Positions 6,856 through 15,081 of a DNA stretch of 33,848 nt are shown here, piece by piece. This DNA is from Paenibacillus sp. (GTDB lineage: Bacteria; Bacillota; Bacilli; Paenibacillales; YIM-B00363). Below the pieces are notes generated by a model. It worked only from the letters and a program-made list of their open reading frames with translations, did no database searches and was not told where the DNA came from. The DNA lies in contig JAPSKX010000031.1 in assembly GCA_031181325.1 (NCBI GenBank), positions 1 through 33,848 of the forward strand. The letters are read 5' to 3'. The translations under genes and the position numbers were made by a program. The first letter of the stretch is position 1, and each line of letters opens with the position of its first letter.

Positions 6856-8103
6856 TTACTGTGTTCGCTGCGCCGCCGCATCCATGCGGAACAGCTTGAC
6901 GTAGAGCCCGATACTGACGAGCGAGAACAGGAGGATGAGGCTGAAGATGCCGAGCGGCGCCAGCCAGCCCGCGAGAAACACCGTCACGGGAGCCAGGAAT
7001 TTCCCGATCGTGTTTTGCAGGCTGTCGGCCGCCATGTACTGCGCCCTGGCATGCTCCGGTGCGTACCGGCTGATGAAGCTCTGCGTGACCGGGGAGCGTA
7101 CCATCTCCCCGAACGTGAAGAGTATCGTGACGAAAAATAAGTACCACAAATTCGAGTGCAGCCCGACAAGGAACGTACCGACGCCCGCAAGGAGCGAGGA
7201 GAGGATGAAGACGTCGCGCTCTCGCCAATGCCCGAACCATCTCGTCGCCGGCAAAATAAACAGGACGAATAGCAGCCCGTTAAAACCTACGATCCAACCG
7301 TACACCTCGGTGCCCGTCAGGCGAAGCGTCTCGCCTAAACCGGGGAAGAGCGCCTGCGTCGGGACATGTTCGATCATGTATACAGGCAAGTATAAATCCA
7401 ATTGCATGATCGGAATCAAGGCGAAGACGCCCGCCAGCATGTAAACCAAGAACACCCGATCTCGGAAAATGACCCCATACTCCCGCCGCTGTTCCCGGAA
7501 GAGGCGAGGAATCGACGTGGCATCCTTCGCGCGCCGCGCCGATGCCGGCATCGTCTCGCGGACGAGGAAGAAGATGGCGACGAAATAGAGCAGCAATACC
7601 GCTGCGCAAGTCCAGAGCAGCGCTTCGCGATAATGGAAGAAGAAGACGGCGCCGAGCGCGGGGCCTAACACGGCGCCGACGTTGTTCGCCGTCGCGAACG
7701 TCGCGAACGCCTCGCGCCGCTCCTCCGCGGGGACGAGGTCCGCGACCATCGCGGAGCTCGCCGGACGGTAGACGGCTCCGCCGAAGCCGATGCCGACGAA
7801 GGCCAGATAGTCGATCCAGGGGGACGGCGACATCGCGAAGACGGCGAACATCGCGGTCTGCAGCAGGGCTCCCGCCAGCATCAGGGGACGCCTTCCGAAG
7901 CGGTCCGCCAGCGCGCCTCCGATCAGGCTTCCGAGCATGGCGAAGATCGGCGGCACGGTCATCATGAGACCCGCCGCGCGATGTCCCAGCGCCGAACCGA
8001 AGTAGACGGTAATGAACGGGAAATACATCCAAAAGAGCATGTTAAATAAACCTTCTCCGACCAGTCGAACCTTTAAGTTGTTGTCCCACATTCGTATACG
8101 CAC
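6856..8103 (-). CDS. MFS transporter (probable drug/metabolite exporter)
   Basis: A 415-residue major facilitator with about twelve membrane segments. The loop 2-3 signature is GGALADRFGRRPLMLAGA (about 60-78), and a motif-C-like stretch NVGAVLGPALGAVFF lies in segment 5 (about 140-155), typical of proton-driven exporters. A long central loop with charged residues (about 185-215) separates the halves. The start is the GTG at 8103, with GAGGAG six bases upstream; a later ATG at 8091 is the alternative. The substrate is unknown. It stands alone between terminators; the upstream region holds a perfect AT-rich palindrome (8184-8203) that may be an operator. Confidence 0.9.
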   Translation of the reverse strand: MRIRMWDNNLKVRLVGEGLFNMLFWMYFPFITVYFGSALGHRAAGLMMTVPPIFAMLGSLIGGALADRFGRRPLMLAGALLQTAMFAVFAMSPSPWIDYLAFVGIGFGGAVYRPASSAMVADLVPAEERREAFATFATANNVGAVLGPALGAVFFFHYREALLWTCAAVLLLYFVAIFFLVRETMPASARRAKDATSIPRLFREQRREYGVIFRDRVFLVYMLAGVFALIPIMQLDLYLPVYMIEHVPTQALFPGLGETLRLTGTEVYGWIVGFNGLLFVLFILPATRWFGHWRERDVFILSSLLAGVGTFLVGLHSNLWYLFFVTILFTFGEMVRSPVTQSFISRYAPEHARAQYMAADSLQNTIGKFLAPVTVFLAGWLAPLGIFSLILLFSLVSIGLYVKLFRMDAAAQRTQ

Positions 8104-8183
8104 GATCGACTCCTCTTCCCGCGTAAAGCGGACGTTTCGTTTTCCCCGGCCGGGTAAACCAAACTATAGAGCAACGCTCGAAC

Positions 8184-8218
8184 AAAATATAGACTTATAT
8201 TTTCCGCTCGGTTATACT
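8184..8218 (+). promoter_or_regulatory. Promoter with AT-rich palindromic operator candidate
   Basis: TAGACT (8190-8195), a 17-base spacer and TATACT (8213-8218) form a plausible sigma-A promoter reading right. AAAATATA-GACT-TATATTTT (8184-8203) is a perfect inverted repeat covering the -35. It lies between the divergent MFS gene and the DinB-like gene, so a regulator bound there could affect both sides. No regulator gene is adjacent. Confidence 0.5.
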
Positions 8219-8224
8219 AATAAT

Positions 8225-8320
8225 ATGAAAGTCGAAAACAGGTCGATCTAGTTTGATTGTTCCATCGATCGAACATACGTTCCGGAAGAAACTGCAGCGC
8301 TCCCGCGGGGGGCGTTTTTT
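8225..8320 (+). ncRNA. Predicted short transcript ending at an intrinsic terminator
   Basis: The promoter at 8190-8218 would start RNA near 8225. About 70 bases later CGCTCCC (8298-8304) pairs with GGGGGCG (8308-8314), followed by six T, a good terminator. The product would be a roughly 95-base RNA: either a small RNA or an attenuated leader of the DinB-like gene that starts about 90 bases further on. The RNA begins at or next to an ATG that opens an eight-codon ORF (8225-8251, MKVENRSI). I recognise no known riboswitch. Confidence 0.4.
8298..8320 (+). terminator. Intrinsic terminator upstream of the DinB-like gene
   Basis: A seven-base-pair GC-rich stem with a three-base loop and TTTTTT at 8315-8320. 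It follows no annotated gene, which is the reason for predicting a short RNA or attenuator here. Confidence 0.75.
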
Positions 8321-8410
8321 ATTTGTTCTTGATTCGTAATGAGCCTCCATTTGCGGAATCGGCCTCGTCGATGGTATGCTTTTCCTATCCAGAACGAAGT
8401 AAAGGGAGCG

Positions 8411-8911
8411 ATGACAAGCATGTATCGGAGCATTAGCGAGTTTGTCGGGGACTGGGCGTATGAAGAAGGACTGACGCTGCAGGTGTTGGAGACGTTAACG
8501 GACGCGTCGTTATCGCAAGCGGTGCTGCCGGGGAAGCGGACGCTAGGCGACTTAGGCTGGCACCTCGTCAGCAGCGTCAACGGGATGCTTAGCGCCGGCG
8601 GGCTGGGCGTAGAAGGGCCGAGCTTCAGCGCGCCGACGCCGACGAGCGCCGCGGAGATCGTGGACGGGTATAAGAAGGTCAGCGCGGCCGCAACGGCGGC
8701 GTTGAAGCAGGAGTGGACCGACGCGAAGCTGCCGGAAGCGTTGAAGCTGTTCGGCGTTATCGACACGACTTACGGCGGGCTGCTGCAATTGGTCGTCCGT
8801 CACCAGATTCACCACCGCGGCCAAATGACGGTGCTGATGCGGCAAGCCGGACTCGTTCCTCCGGGCGTCTACGGACCGAACGAGGAAGCAAGCGCGGCCA
8901 TGCGCTCTTAA
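8411..8911 (+). CDS. DinB/YfiT-like four-helix metalloprotein
   Basis: A 166-residue protein of the DinB-like superfamily. The expected metal-binding histidine triad is present: His51 (LGWHLVSS), His131 and His135 (RHQIHHRGQM). The family includes bacillithiol- and mycothiol-dependent transferases and damage-inducible proteins of unknown reaction, so a thiol-dependent detoxification role is possible but not shown. The start is either ATG 8411 or ATG 8420. The AAGGGAG at 8402-8408 is too close to the first and about 11 bases from the second, so 8420 may be the true start. An orphan terminator lies about 90 bases upstream, so the gene may have an attenuated leader. Confidence 0.85.
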   Translation: MTSMYRSISEFVGDWAYEEGLTLQVLETLTDASLSQAVLPGKRTLGDLGWHLVSSVNGMLSAGGLGVEGPSFSAPTPTSAAEIVDGYKKVSAAATAALKQEWTDAKLPEALKLFGVIDTTYGGLLQLVVRHQIHHRGQMTVLMRQAGLVPPGVYGPNEEASAAMRS

Positions 8912-8928
8912 TTAGCAATTCGCAAGCT

Positions 8929-8971
8929 GAACGCCCTCTCCTCCGCTTCGATTGCGGAGGAGAGGGCGTTC
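8929..8971. terminator. Strong bidirectional terminator
   Basis: A perfect 18-base-pair stem (8929-8946 with 8954-8971) with a seven-base loop lies between the DinB-like gene and the convergent WG-repeat gene. Confidence 0.85.
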
Positions 8972-8993
8972 GGCCTTTGCCAGGGGAAATTGA

Positions 8994-11501
8994 TTAATGG
9001 AAGGACTTCCAGAACTCGCCGCTCGTATCGATGATCCCGCGGATCTGCTCGAACGGAATACGGAACGTCGGGAAACCTGCGGCGAACGGTCCGATCTCGT
9101 ACGGCTGAAAGTACAAGTGCAGCGCGTCCGACGTCACGTAGAACGGCTGATCGGGCTTGATCCCTTCGTAGGTGTCCGGGAATACGTAGTCGTACTGCGG
9201 ATCGTTCTTGATGTGATCGCCTACGATGTCGCTAAGCGTCTTTACGTAATCGCTGCCGGGGAGGAATAAGTCCCTCAGCGCGTAGAATCGGCCGTTCTCC
9301 ACATTCAGATGCGGGTAGACGAGCGACGGCATGCCGTGCGCCGCTCCCCAAGGATAATTATAGGCGTTCAGCTCCAACACGAGCAGCGAGCCGCGGAAGA
9401 ACGGGATTTCGAAGTCGCCGGTATAACTGTAGTCGAGCTGTCCCGCCGGGACGTCCTTCACCTCGGACAGCTCGCGCAGGCGGCGATTCGCCTTCTCTTG
9501 CGCGGCTGCGTCGGTCATTCCCGTCACTTGCGGGTAGTAGACCAAGTAGTCGCGATTCGGCTTGTATTTCATCTCCTTCACGACGTACGGCGGCGATAAC
9601 GGAATCGTCGTATTCGGCGCCCATACGACGTTCCCGAGGCGCTTGTCGTAATAGAACAGCCGTTGATCGACGTTCGCTTGAACGATGTCGCCTCGCAGCG
9701 TCAGCGTCCCGCTTCCGTCGAAGCGGGGGAAGCCCGCGGCCGGCTTCCCGTCGCGGCCGATGAAGTACGTCTGACTCTCGTCGGACACGGAAGCGAGTCC
9801 GCCCTGGAAGTCGTTCACGCCGTAAAACCGGAAGTCGGTGAGCAGCTTCCCGTCGTTCGCGTCGGCGATCGCATACTTCGATCCGATGTACGGCTGACCC
9901 GGGTCGATCGGCTGGCCGAGCGCGACCCGGCCGTCGCCGAGCGGACGGACGTCGTTGTATTTCGGCTGAATGACGAAGGCGCCCGTGCGGTCGATCAACC
10001 CGTACTCATTGTTGAAGTCCGGCGCGACGTTGACGACCGCGCGGCCTTCGCGGAACGGCCTCGCTTCGGTGAAGCGCGGCTCGACGACGACGTTCCCGGC
10101 TTCGTCGATATAGCCGTACTTGCCGTCCGCTTCCTTACGGAACGGCAGGACGCCGTCGCCGGGCGCGCCGACGTAGTCGTAACGGTACGTCGCCTTCCGC
10201 TTCCCGTCGGAACCGATGAGGGCGTATTCGTCGTCCGCGAGTTTGACGATCGCCCGACCGCCCGCGAAGTCGCCCGCTTCGAGGAAGGAGGCGGGGATCG
10301 CCTCCGCGCCGTCCCGGTCCAGGTAGCCGTACAGCGAACCTTGCTCGCTCTGCCGGGAGAAGAGGGCGCGACCTTCGCTGAACTTCGCGATGTAATCGTA
10401 CGACTTGCTCGTGAGGACGCGGCCTGCGTTATCGATGACGCGGGGTCCCTCCCGATCGTAGGCGATCGCCCGGCCGTCGGAGAAAGCGTCGATCCACTCG
10501 TATTCGGGCGGCACGGCGAACCGTCCGGAAGCGTCGATCGCGCCGTACTTGCCGTTCGCCTGCACGACGGCGAGCCCTTCCGCGAAGTCGTTCGCGTACT
10601 CGAACGTCGGCGGGATGCGCCAGGCGCCGCGTTCGTCGACGAAGCCCCACTTCGTGCCGCCGACTTCTTTCACGGCGGCGGGGAAGAGCGCTTCGGCCCG
10701 CGCGAACGCCCCGATCCGTCTGAGCCCGGAGGAGGCTGCAGCCGCGGCCTCCCCGGCGATGCGCCGGCGAAGCGCGAGCAGCGTATCCTGGGTCGGATAC
10801 GGCGCGTCGATCGAGAGGGCGCGGTCGACGGCGGCCAGCGCATCGCCTTGACGACCTGACTTCTCATAGGCGTCGGCAAGGTAATACCAATAGACGCGAT
10901 AGTCCGGATGCCGCGTCGTCAGCTCGGCATAATATGCCGCTACGTGGCCGAAATAAGACGGATACGCATCCGTCGCGGGGAGGAATCGGTTGCGGTCCCA
11001 GCGGACGACTTCCACGCGGTACGCTTCGCCGGTATCGTGAATCCACAGAGCCAGCTCCGCGCGGCCGGCATGCTCGGGGGCGCCGGGGAAGTCGCCGACT
11101 TCGAGTCGGCTATAGTACAGATCGGCGGGAGCGATGTCGACGAGCCCGTGCGGCGTCCAGGCATAGACCGACAGCTTCGCCCATGCGGCGCCGATGCGCC
11201 AACCGACGACGAGATTGCCGGGGTACGTTGCAACGATCGGCGCGATCCCGAACGCGTCGATGTCGTATCCGGCGCCTCTCGTCATGGCGACGACCCGCCA
11301 CCCGGACATATATCGCTTCAATACGAGCAGGAACAGGTCCTGTCCCAGCCGGTATGCGGCCACGATTTCCGGCATGCCGTCGCCGTCCAAGTCCGCTTCG
11401 CGAACATAAGGCTTCGACGTCGTCGGGCCGCCCCCGACGACCCATTCCGCTCCAGGCGGTAAGTACGCTTGTACGAGTTGAACAACCGTGTCCTCTTGCA
11501 T
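8994..11501 (-). CDS. WG-repeat protein with DUF3298-like C-terminus
   Basis: An 835-residue multidomain protein. Near the N-terminus is an EADLDGDGMPEIV segment (about 35-50), like the calcium-type loops of FG-GAP/VCBS repeats, in a beta-rich domain to about 190. A TPR-like helical pair follows (VYWYYLADAYEKSGRQGDALAAVDRAL, about 205-235). About seven or eight WG-type beta repeats occupy roughly 285-590, recognisable by units such as KWGFVDERGAW, KYGAIDASGRF, LYGYLDRDGAE, KYGYIDEAGNV and EYGLIDRTGAF. The last ~230 residues (YYPQVTGMTD and YALRDLFLPGSDYVKTLSDIV) resemble the DUF4163/DUF3298 pair. I see no signal peptide. GAGGTGG at 11509-11515 supports ATG 11501; a GTG at 11507 is too close to it. 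It lies 60 bases after the aldo/keto reductase gene, probably in one transcript. Function unknown; binding of a protein or ligand is likely. Confidence 0.87.
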   Translation of the reverse strand: MQEDTVVQLVQAYLPPGAEWVVGGGPTTSKPYVREADLDGDGMPEIVAAYRLGQDLFLLVLKRYMSGWRVVAMTRGAGYDIDAFGIAPIVATYPGNLVVGWRIGAAWAKLSVYAWTPHGLVDIAPADLYYSRLEVGDFPGAPEHAGRAELALWIHDTGEAYRVEVVRWDRNRFLPATDAYPSYFGHVAAYYAELTTRHPDYRVYWYYLADAYEKSGRQGDALAAVDRALSIDAPYPTQDTLLALRRRIAGEAAAAASSGLRRIGAFARAEALFPAAVKEVGGTKWGFVDERGAWRIPPTFEYANDFAEGLAVVQANGKYGAIDASGRFAVPPEYEWIDAFSDGRAIAYDREGPRVIDNAGRVLTSKSYDYIAKFSEGRALFSRQSEQGSLYGYLDRDGAEAIPASFLEAGDFAGGRAIVKLADDEYALIGSDGKRKATYRYDYVGAPGDGVLPFRKEADGKYGYIDEAGNVVVEPRFTEARPFREGRAVVNVAPDFNNEYGLIDRTGAFVIQPKYNDVRPLGDGRVALGQPIDPGQPYIGSKYAIADANDGKLLTDFRFYGVNDFQGGLASVSDESQTYFIGRDGKPAAGFPRFDGSGTLTLRGDIVQANVDQRLFYYDKRLGNVVWAPNTTIPLSPPYVVKEMKYKPNRDYLVYYPQVTGMTDAAAQEKANRRLRELSEVKDVPAGQLDYSYTGDFEIPFFRGSLLVLELNAYNYPWGAAHGMPSLVYPHLNVENGRFYALRDLFLPGSDYVKTLSDIVGDHIKNDPQYDYVFPDTYEGIKPDQPFYVTSDALHLYFQPYEIGPFAAGFPTFRIPFEQIRGIIDTSGEFWKSFH

Positions 11502-11561
11502 TCCCACGCCACCTCATTGTCGTATTCGACACAGCGTATGTCGGGAATGCGGGATTGGTGC

Positions 11562-12470
11562 CTATCGGTGGGCGGTGTATCGGTTCGCGCGACTGACGGC
11601 GCGAATGCGCCCGAGCATATCGGCCGTCAGCGGCGGAATCGATGCCGCCTCCAGATTGTCGCGCAGCTGCTCGAGCGAGCTCGCGCCGGGGATGACCGTC
11701 GCGACGACGGGATGCGACAAGGAATAGCGAATGGCGAGATGCGACAAGGAGATGCCGGATTCCGACGCGATCGCGGTCAATCGCCGCCGCAGCTCGAGCA
11801 GCTCCTCAAGGCTGTAATCGAGGAACCCCTTCGCCGGCGTCTTCGTCGCCGCGAGCGCCCCTCCGGCGAGCGGGCCGCGGGCGATGAGGCCGATCCCGCC
11901 TCTTTCCTGCAGCGTCGGCAGGATGTCCTCTTCCGCGCGCCGGTCCAAGACGCCGTATTGGTTCATAAGGCTGACGAGATTCGACCGGCTCGCATACGCC
12001 CGCACGACGTTCGGTCGGATGGAGGAGATGCCGTAGTACCGGATCACCCCTTCGCGCTTTAGCTCCTCGAACGCTTCGATCGTCTCGTCGATCGGGTCCT
12101 CGATCGTGCCCCCGTGCAGCTGATACAGATCGATATAGTCCGTGCCCAAGCGGCGAAGACTGTCCTTCACGGCGGAGCGGATGTACGCCCTCGACGGATC
12201 CCAGGTCCAGCCTTCGACGCCGGGTACGCGCCGATTGCCGACCTTCGTCGCGACGATGACGTCGCCGCGGCGGCCGGCGATCGCCTTGCCGACCAACTCC
12301 TCGTTGCGCCCGTCGTCGTATAGATCCGCCGTATCGAGGAAGTTGACGCCGCGCTCCAGCGCCTCGCGCACGATCGAGACGGCCTTCGACTCCTCCGTTC
12401 CGAGCGACATGCAGCCGAGGCCGATCTCGGAAACCAAGAGATCGGAAGCGCCTAAGCGATTTTTCTTCAT
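11562..12470 (-). CDS. Aldo/keto reductase
   Basis: A 302-residue NADPH-dependent oxidoreductase of the aldo/keto reductase fold, reducing aldehydes or ketones of unknown identity. The catalytic tetrad is visible: Asp in FLDTADLY, Tyr of the same motif, Lys in VIVATKVG and His in LYQLHGG. The cofactor region includes YGISSIRP and VVATVIPGASSLEQLRDN near the C-terminus. The ATG at 12470 follows GGAAGGAG by about nine bases; a longer frame to 12509 has no ribosome site. It is followed at 60 bases by the WG-repeat gene on the same strand. Confidence 0.92.
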   Translation of the reverse strand: MKKNRLGASDLLVSEIGLGCMSLGTEESKAVSIVREALERGVNFLDTADLYDDGRNEELVGKAIAGRRGDVIVATKVGNRRVPGVEGWTWDPSRAYIRSAVKDSLRRLGTDYIDLYQLHGGTIEDPIDETIEAFEELKREGVIRYYGISSIRPNVVRAYASRSNLVSLMNQYGVLDRRAEEDILPTLQERGGIGLIARGPLAGGALAATKTPAKGFLDYSLEELLELRRRLTAIASESGISLSHLAIRYSLSHPVVATVIPGASSLEQLRDNLEAASIPPLTADMLGRIRAVSRANRYTAHR

Positions 12471-12630
12471 GTTCCCAGCTCCTTCCCGATTGCCCGATGA
12501 TGCCTCCATTATATACGGAAAAGCATCCGTCTACGAACAGCGGGCGATTCGATATATGGGGCAAGCGTTGTCCGCACGATGATGACGGGGCCATGGACCT
12601 TAGTATGCGTCTCTCATCGAACCTTTCGGC

Positions 12631-12656
12631 GGAAACGGACCAAGAAAGGGTGTAAG
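12631..12656 (+). promoter_or_regulatory. Possible ECF-type promoter of the sigma factor gene
   Basis: GGAAAC (12631-12636) and TGTAAG (12651-12656) resemble the GAAAC/CGTA elements used by several ECF sigma factors, which usually transcribe their own genes. The spacing is about right but the -10 is imperfect and the leader would be very short. Confidence 0.25.
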
Positions 12657-12677
12657 ACGAATAGGAGGCCGGCCTCT

Positions 12678-13253
12678 ATGAAGGAAGATGTTCAGAACGA
12701 TATTTCATTGCTTAAGGAGGGAGACGAGGAAGCGTTCGGACGCGTATACGAGGCCACGAAAGCGGACGTCTGCCGCACCGTCAAGTTCCTTGCGAATCGG
12801 CCGAGCGACGTAGCGGATATTGTCAGCGAGGTGTACGTGGAGCTGATTCGCTCCATCGGCTCGTACAATGAATCGCTGCCGTTCCGGCAATGGTTGTACG
12901 GCTTGGCCGCAAGGCAGACGGCGAACTGGAACCGCAAGGCGTGGCGATATTTCCGAATCGTCGCGAAACAGAAGCAGTATACGTCTGTCGGCGCCGCGGC
13001 GGCACCGGAGGAGGCATGGCTTCGGAAGGAGCGGCGCGGCGAGCTATCGGATGGCGTGCGGCGGTTATCGGGCAAGCTGAGGGCGGTCGTCGTCATGCGG
13101 TATTACCATGACATGACTTTCCCGGAAATCGTGGCGGCGTTGGCGGTCCCCCTCGGTACCGTGAAGTCGCGGCACGATCAAGCGATGAAGAAGCTGAGGG
13201 CTTGGACGGAAACGAAAACGGAAGAGAAGGAGTCGAACGTACATGTCTATTGA
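12678..13253 (+). CDS. ECF-type RNA polymerase sigma factor
   Basis: A 191-residue sigma-70 family protein with only regions 2 and 4. Region 2 spans about 15-85 (DVADIVSEVYVELIRSI, FRQWLYGLAARQTANWNRK) and region 4 about 115-175 (LSGKLRAVVVMRYYHDMTFPEIVAAL, with VPLGTVKSRHDQAMKKLR as the DNA-recognition helix). AGGAGG at 12663-12668, nine bases before ATG 12678, fixes the start; a longer frame from 12579 is unsupported. The next gene overlaps it by 11 bases and encodes a one-span membrane protein, the usual arrangement for a sigma/anti-sigma pair. The signal and target genes are unknown. Confidence 0.93.
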   Translation: MKEDVQNDISLLKEGDEEAFGRVYEATKADVCRTVKFLANRPSDVADIVSEVYVELIRSIGSYNESLPFRQWLYGLAARQTANWNRKAWRYFRIVAKQKQYTSVGAAAAPEEAWLRKERRGELSDGVRRLSGKLRAVVVMRYYHDMTFPEIVAALAVPLGTVKSRHDQAMKKLRAWTETKTEEKESNVHVY

Positions 13254-14220
13254 GAAAACGCTTCGCGAGGAGCTGCGATACGAAGCCCGTGGCTGGGTCG
13301 TATCCCCCGAGACGGATGCGGCCGTCCTCGCGGCGGCGTCGCCGGCGTTGGCGAAGCGCAGAATCGCGAATTCGCCGAAGCGAAGTCGTTATGTGAAGCC
13401 GGTCTTGATCGCGGCGTGCGTCCTTGTCGTATTGAGCGGCTTCGGATTCGGCATGCAACGGTTATACCTAGTAACCGGCAACGAGATTCAATTGCATGCC
13501 TATACCGACGCCAGCCTGCAGCTCACGCGAATCGAGGCGAACGAGGTGCGCAGCGAGGTCGAACGGGTGAAGTCGCAGCTGCCGGTGGGAGGGAATGCGG
13601 TCATTTACTTCGCAGCCTTCGCGGAAGAAGCGAATCCGGTGCTAAAGAACGTTCCCGGCGTAGGCGTAAGCCGCCCGGCGCAGGTTACTTCGTTAACGGA
13701 GTGGAAGTCTATCGTCGCCGAGACATCCGCGTCGATGGTGCCTCCGGAACGAGTGGCGGGTAACTTCGTCTTTGCATCCGGGTTCACAGGCGCTCCGTTC
13801 AGCGGCCTGTTAGGCCCAGAAGGGATGCAGACGCTGCGCGAGCTGCAACGCGTCGGCGAAGAGACGGGCCAAAGCAGCTTGTGGCGCATCGTCGACGAGG
13901 ATCCGACCGGGGGGAGCTTTCTGTCGACGGAGTACCGGAACGAGGACGGCGAGCAGCTGTTTCTGACCGCGCAGCTCCTTCAAGGCGGAGAGAAGCTGTC
14001 GGTCGCGACGAAAACGCGGGAGCATGTCGCTGTAACGGTCGACGGAACGGAAGTACAGTTCACGAGCGCGGAGCACATGCTTTCGCCCACGGGAACGCTG
14101 CGAAGCGCGACGTGGATCGGGGGCGACGAGGCGCAACCTGTGCTTTATCAGCTTAGCTCCGCCTCGGAGCGTTGGACGGCCGCCGAACTGCTGTCAGCGG
14201 CGGAGGAGCTTATCCCGTAA
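13243..14220 (+). CDS. Probable membrane anti-sigma factor
   Basis: A 325-residue one-span membrane protein. A cytoplasmic N-terminal part of about 48 residues (MSIEKTLREELRYEARGW), rich in Ala and charged residues, would hold the sigma factor. One membrane segment follows (about 50-70, PVLIAACVLVVLSGFGFGM) and then an outside domain of about 250 residues. I see no zinc-binding HxxxCxxC motif, so it is not a ZAS-type anti-sigma. The call rests on the 11-base overlap with the ECF sigma gene and on topology rather than on a recognised domain. AGAAGGAG upstream supports ATG 13243. Confidence 0.75.
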   Translation: MSIEKTLREELRYEARGWVVSPETDAAVLAAASPALAKRRIANSPKRSRYVKPVLIAACVLVVLSGFGFGMQRLYLVTGNEIQLHAYTDASLQLTRIEANEVRSEVERVKSQLPVGGNAVIYFAAFAEEANPVLKNVPGVGVSRPAQVTSLTEWKSIVAETSASMVPPERVAGNFVFASGFTGAPFSGLLGPEGMQTLRELQRVGEETGQSSLWRIVDEDPTGGSFLSTEYRNEDGEQLFLTAQLLQGGEKLSVATKTREHVAVTVDGTEVQFTSAEHMLSPTGTLRSATWIGGDEAQPVLYQLSSASERWTAAELLSAAEELIP

Positions 14221-14226
14221 TGAACG

Positions 14227-14262
14227 AGGCCGTACCTCGTCGGTAACGACGCGGTCCGGCCT
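14227..14262. terminator. Hairpin between convergent genes
   Basis: AGGCCG (14227-14232) pairs with CGGCCT (14257-14262), with an inner ACCTCGTCG/CGACGCGGT stem (one mismatch) around GTAA. There is no T-run, so termination is uncertain. Confidence 0.45.
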
Positions 14263-14278
14263 GTTGCGGCTCGATCCC

Positions 14279-14755
14279 TTAAATAAAATTTAAAAAGCTA
14301 AAGCCGTACACGGATCCGACGGCGAAGACGACGGTCCAGAGCGCTAAGCTGACGGTCATCCAGCCGACGACTCGAAATTTGGAAGACCCGAAGCTAAGCG
14401 CGACGATCGCGGCGATATCGGTGCCGACGAGGATCGGCGCTACGATCGCGAGTCCCGGAATTCCGTACTTTTCCCAGATTTGTCTCGTTCGAGTTTCTTT
14501 CTTGGTCGGTCCCGTAATGCCTTTGCGTTCTCTCCTTCTGCGCCTCCATTCGGAGATTTGCTTGAAGAACAGCCCGAGCGCCAAGATCGTTAAGAAGTTT
14601 CCGACGAACGCCGCGACGCTTACCCCTACGGGCGGCAATCCCCATAGAATCCCCAGGGGCACGACGAGAGAAACATCCAGCCATGGCGCCGCCGCAAGCA
14701 AAAATAAGGTCAAGTATTGCCATATCGCGCTCGCATCTTCCGCCCACTCTAACAA
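14279..14755 (-). CDS. Small multidrug-export-type membrane protein
   Basis: A 158-residue integral membrane protein resembling the putative small multidrug export family (Sm_multidrug_ex). Hydrophobic segments lie at about 12-30, 33-68, 105-125 and 130-155, separated by a strongly basic loop (SEWRRRRRERKGITGP, about 70-90). The family contains a conserved Gly-rich P-x-G pattern (VVPLGILWGLPPVG; KYGIPGLAIVAPILVGTD). Transport activity in this family is not well established. The TTG at 14755 is chosen because GGGGAG lies six bases upstream and family members begin here; the open frame continues to 15148 through non-coding leader sequence. It is convergent with the anti-sigma gene. Confidence 0.75.
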   Translation of the reverse strand: MLEWAEDASAIWQYLTLFLLAAAPWLDVSLVVPLGILWGLPPVGVSVAAFVGNFLTILALGLFFKQISEWRRRRRERKGITGPTKKETRTRQIWEKYGIPGLAIVAPILVGTDIAAIVALSFGSSKFRVVGWMTVSLALWTVVFAVGSVYGFSFLNFI

Positions 14756-14860
14756 TATGTTCTCCCCTTCCGTATTGCGGTCCGAATCATTACAATTGTA
14801 TCCGATCGAAGAGAAATGAGAAAGCAGTACGCCGACAGCCGCCGGGACGGAGGCATTGCA

Positions 14861-14953
14861 ATGGAACGCGGCCATCGGATCGTAACGAAGTCGTACTTGC
14901 GCGCCGCGCCGAAGCGGCTCGCGCAACGATTCCCGGCCGATCGCGACGCATAG
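14861..14953 (+). CDS. Possible 30-residue small protein
   Basis: An ATG with GGAGG seven bases upstream (14849-14853) opens 30 codons of a very basic peptide (MERGHRIVTKSYLRAAPKRL and on). The same frame is open from 14816. I recognise no homologue and there is no independent evidence of translation. It lies between the divergent small export gene and the phosphotransferase leader, and may be chance. Confidence 0.25.
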   Translation: MERGHRIVTKSYLRAAPKRLAQRFPADRDA

Positions 14954-14982
14954 GAAAAAACGAGTATAACCGAGTTTCAGTG

Positions 14983-15011
14983 TTGATCCGCCGCATCGAC
15001 TATGGTATTTT
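14983..15011 (+). promoter_or_regulatory. Promoter of the macrolide phosphotransferase leader RNA
   Basis: TTGATC (14983-14988), a 17-base spacer and TATTTT (15006-15011) preceded by TGG (extended -10). Transcription would begin near 15018, giving an untranslated leader of about 285 bases before the phosphotransferase start codon. Confidence 0.65.
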
Positions 15012-15042
15012 GAAGTAACTATCAAGGAACGGAGGGGTACGT

Positions 15043-15081
15043 GTGATATACCATGCCCGATTGAGAATGATCTGCAACTAA
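15043..15081 (+). CDS. Leader peptide MIYHARLRMICN with macrolide-stalling RLR motif
   Basis: A 12-codon ORF starting at GTG 15043, with a GGAGGGG ribosome site (15031-15037) at ideal distance and stopping at TAA 15079-15081. The peptide has Arg6-Leu7-Arg8. From established knowledge, ribosomes carrying macrolides stall at Arg-X-Arg motifs, and the ErmD leader peptide has Arg-Leu-Arg at the same positions 6-8. The next gene encodes a macrolide 2'-phosphotransferase and a terminator lies between, so I infer that this ORF senses the drug. Being so short, it is easily missed by gene finders. Confidence 0.7.
   Translation: MIYHARLRMICN

Noticed and set aside
9663-10859. 398-codon plus-strand open frame inside the WG-repeat gene
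   Set aside because: Antisense to a clear multidomain gene; composition is shadow-like and no start signal is present.
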